Shown here: piece after piece, positions 4,849 to 5,222 of the stretch | Numbering within the stretch: position 1 is the stretch's first letter | Layout of the letters: each line of letters starts with the position of its first letter | Origin: Pseudomonadota bacterium | GTDB taxonomy: Bacteria; Pseudomonadota; Gammaproteobacteria; Xanthomonadales; Xanthomonadaceae | Direction: 5' to 3' | Assembly: GCA_023425225.1 (NCBI GenBank) | Contig: JAFADB010000175.1 | Location: 1 to 5,222, forward strand | Length of the DNA: 5,222 bases | Program-made: the position numbers and the translations under genes | Notes under the pieces: model-generated | Seen by the model: the letters and a program-made list of their open reading frames with translations, nothing else | Told to the model about the DNA's origin: nothing | Database searches by the model: none

Positions 4849-5222
4849 GGGATGCGCTCCTGGCAGTGCAGGAACCAGGTACAGGCCAGCAGGTCGGCGC
4901 TGCCGCCGGGGCTGAGCCGGCGTGCGACGAAGGCCTCGCCGATGCGCGCCAACCGCGGTTTCCACTGCGGCCGGTACGCGCCGCCACCGGCGAGGAATGC
5001 ACGCGCCAGTCGCTGCGCGGTGCGCAGGCCCGAGCGGCCGCCGCGATGCAGCAGGTTGAGGTCATCGACCTCGGCGACCAGGCACATCAGCGTCTGCGCC
5101 AGCGCCGCCTCGCGGTCCAGCCCGGCGGCCAGCGCCTGGCGCAGGGCCGGTAGAGCGATTTCGCGCAACAGTGGGTAGCCATCCGCTGCCTGTTCGCGCA
5201 CGCCTTGTACGCGATGGCGCGC
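4845..5222 (-). CDS. mdcB: Triphosphoribosyl-dephospho-CoA synthase MdcB, C-terminal 125 residues (5' end outside window)
   Basis: MdcB is a CitG-family enzyme that joins ATP and 3'-dephospho-CoA into 2'-(5''-triphosphoribosyl)-3'-dephospho-CoA, the precursor that MdcG attaches to the malonate decarboxylase carrier protein. The frame is open from the window edge to the TGA at 4845. The visible part starts ARHRVQGVREQAADGYPLL, where GVREQAADGYP matches the family's G-x-R-x-E-A-x-x-G-[FY]-P region. It continues with VAEVDDLNLLHRGG at visible residues 49-62, a conserved Asp-Asn-His-Arg-Gly-Gly segment, and LSPGGSADLLACTWFL at 103-118, the family's C-terminal signature. The full protein is usually a little under 300 residues, so more than half is missing. 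An internal GTG at 5201 is not the start, since homology continues upstream of it. CitG of citrate lyase is the alternative, but mdcH directly downstream supports MdcB. Confidence 0.9.
   Translation of the reverse strand, partial: ARHRVQGVREQAADGYPLLREIALPALRQALAAGLDREAALAQTLMCLVAEVDDLNLLHRGGRSGLRTAQRLARAFLAGGGAYRPQWKPRLARIGEAFVARRLSPGGSADLLACTWFLHCQERIP
4846..4861 (-). promoter_or_regulatory. mdcB-mdcH translational coupling site (AGGAG plus GTGA overlap)
   Basis: On the minus strand AGGAG (bases 4857-4861) is followed after eight bases by GTG (4848-4846), which overlaps the mdcB stop TGA (4847-4845). This fixes mdcH as a GTG-start gene and implies that ribosomes finishing mdcB can restart on mdcH. 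Confidence 0.8.

Noticed and set aside
3514..5178. Long plus-strand open frame of 554 codons opposite mdcB, mdcH and the spacer
   Set aside because: It is rich in Arg, Ala, His and Gln with no recognisable domain, and runs antisense to two clear genes. It is the usual by-product of high-GC codon use on the other strand.
1..5222. tRNA or rRNA genes, transposase genes or phage genes
   Set aside because: I saw no tRNA-like cloverleaf, rRNA segment or transposase motif on either strand. All coding sequence is ordinary metabolic, transport or regulatory.

Overview
The window looks like a chromosomal piece of a high-GC gammaproteobacterium, most likely a xanthomonad (Xanthomonas or a close relative). 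I infer this from the strong third-position GC bias, the protein sequences, and the GC-rich inverted repeats of the CCCTCCCC...GGGGAGG type that fill the non-coding DNA. No species can be named from sequence alone. All five recognisable genes lie on the minus strand, so transcription runs from the high-coordinate end to the low-coordinate end.

In transcription order: (1) the 3' end of mdcB (5222-4845), the triphosphoribosyl-dephospho-CoA synthase that makes the prosthetic-group precursor of malonate decarboxylase. (2) mdcH (4848-3928), the malonyl-CoA:ACP transacylase-type epsilon subunit, which overlaps the mdcB stop by four bases (GTGA). (3) A 223-base spacer holding a perfect 19-base palindrome and a 90-base long hairpin. 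(4) A MatC-like malonate/dicarboxylate permease of the ion-transporter superfamily (3704-2358). (5) A short gap with a strong 11-bp hairpin. (6) A GntR-family FCD-domain regulator (2276-1542). (7) A 647-base gene-free stretch full of GC-rich hairpin repeats and short tandem repeats. (8) The first 298 codons of aceE (894-1), the homodimeric pyruvate dehydrogenase E1.

Functionally, mdcB, mdcH, the permease and the regulator read as the tail of a biotin-independent malonate utilisation cluster. The permease imports malonate. MdcB, with MdcG outside the window, supplies the 2'-(5''-phosphoribosyl)-3'-dephospho-CoA group on the decarboxylase acyl carrier protein. MdcH primes that carrier with malonyl, and the GntR protein probably senses malonate or malonyl-CoA. 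aceE is a separate central-metabolism gene behind its own long spacer.

I found no convincing undescribed protein system. The most unusual objects are non-coding. One is the 90-base hairpin upstream of the permease, whose arm differences are G-U compatible only in the plus-strand orientation. The others are the 19-base palindrome beside it and the repeat-rich spacer upstream of aceE, which includes a canonical G-quadruplex motif.
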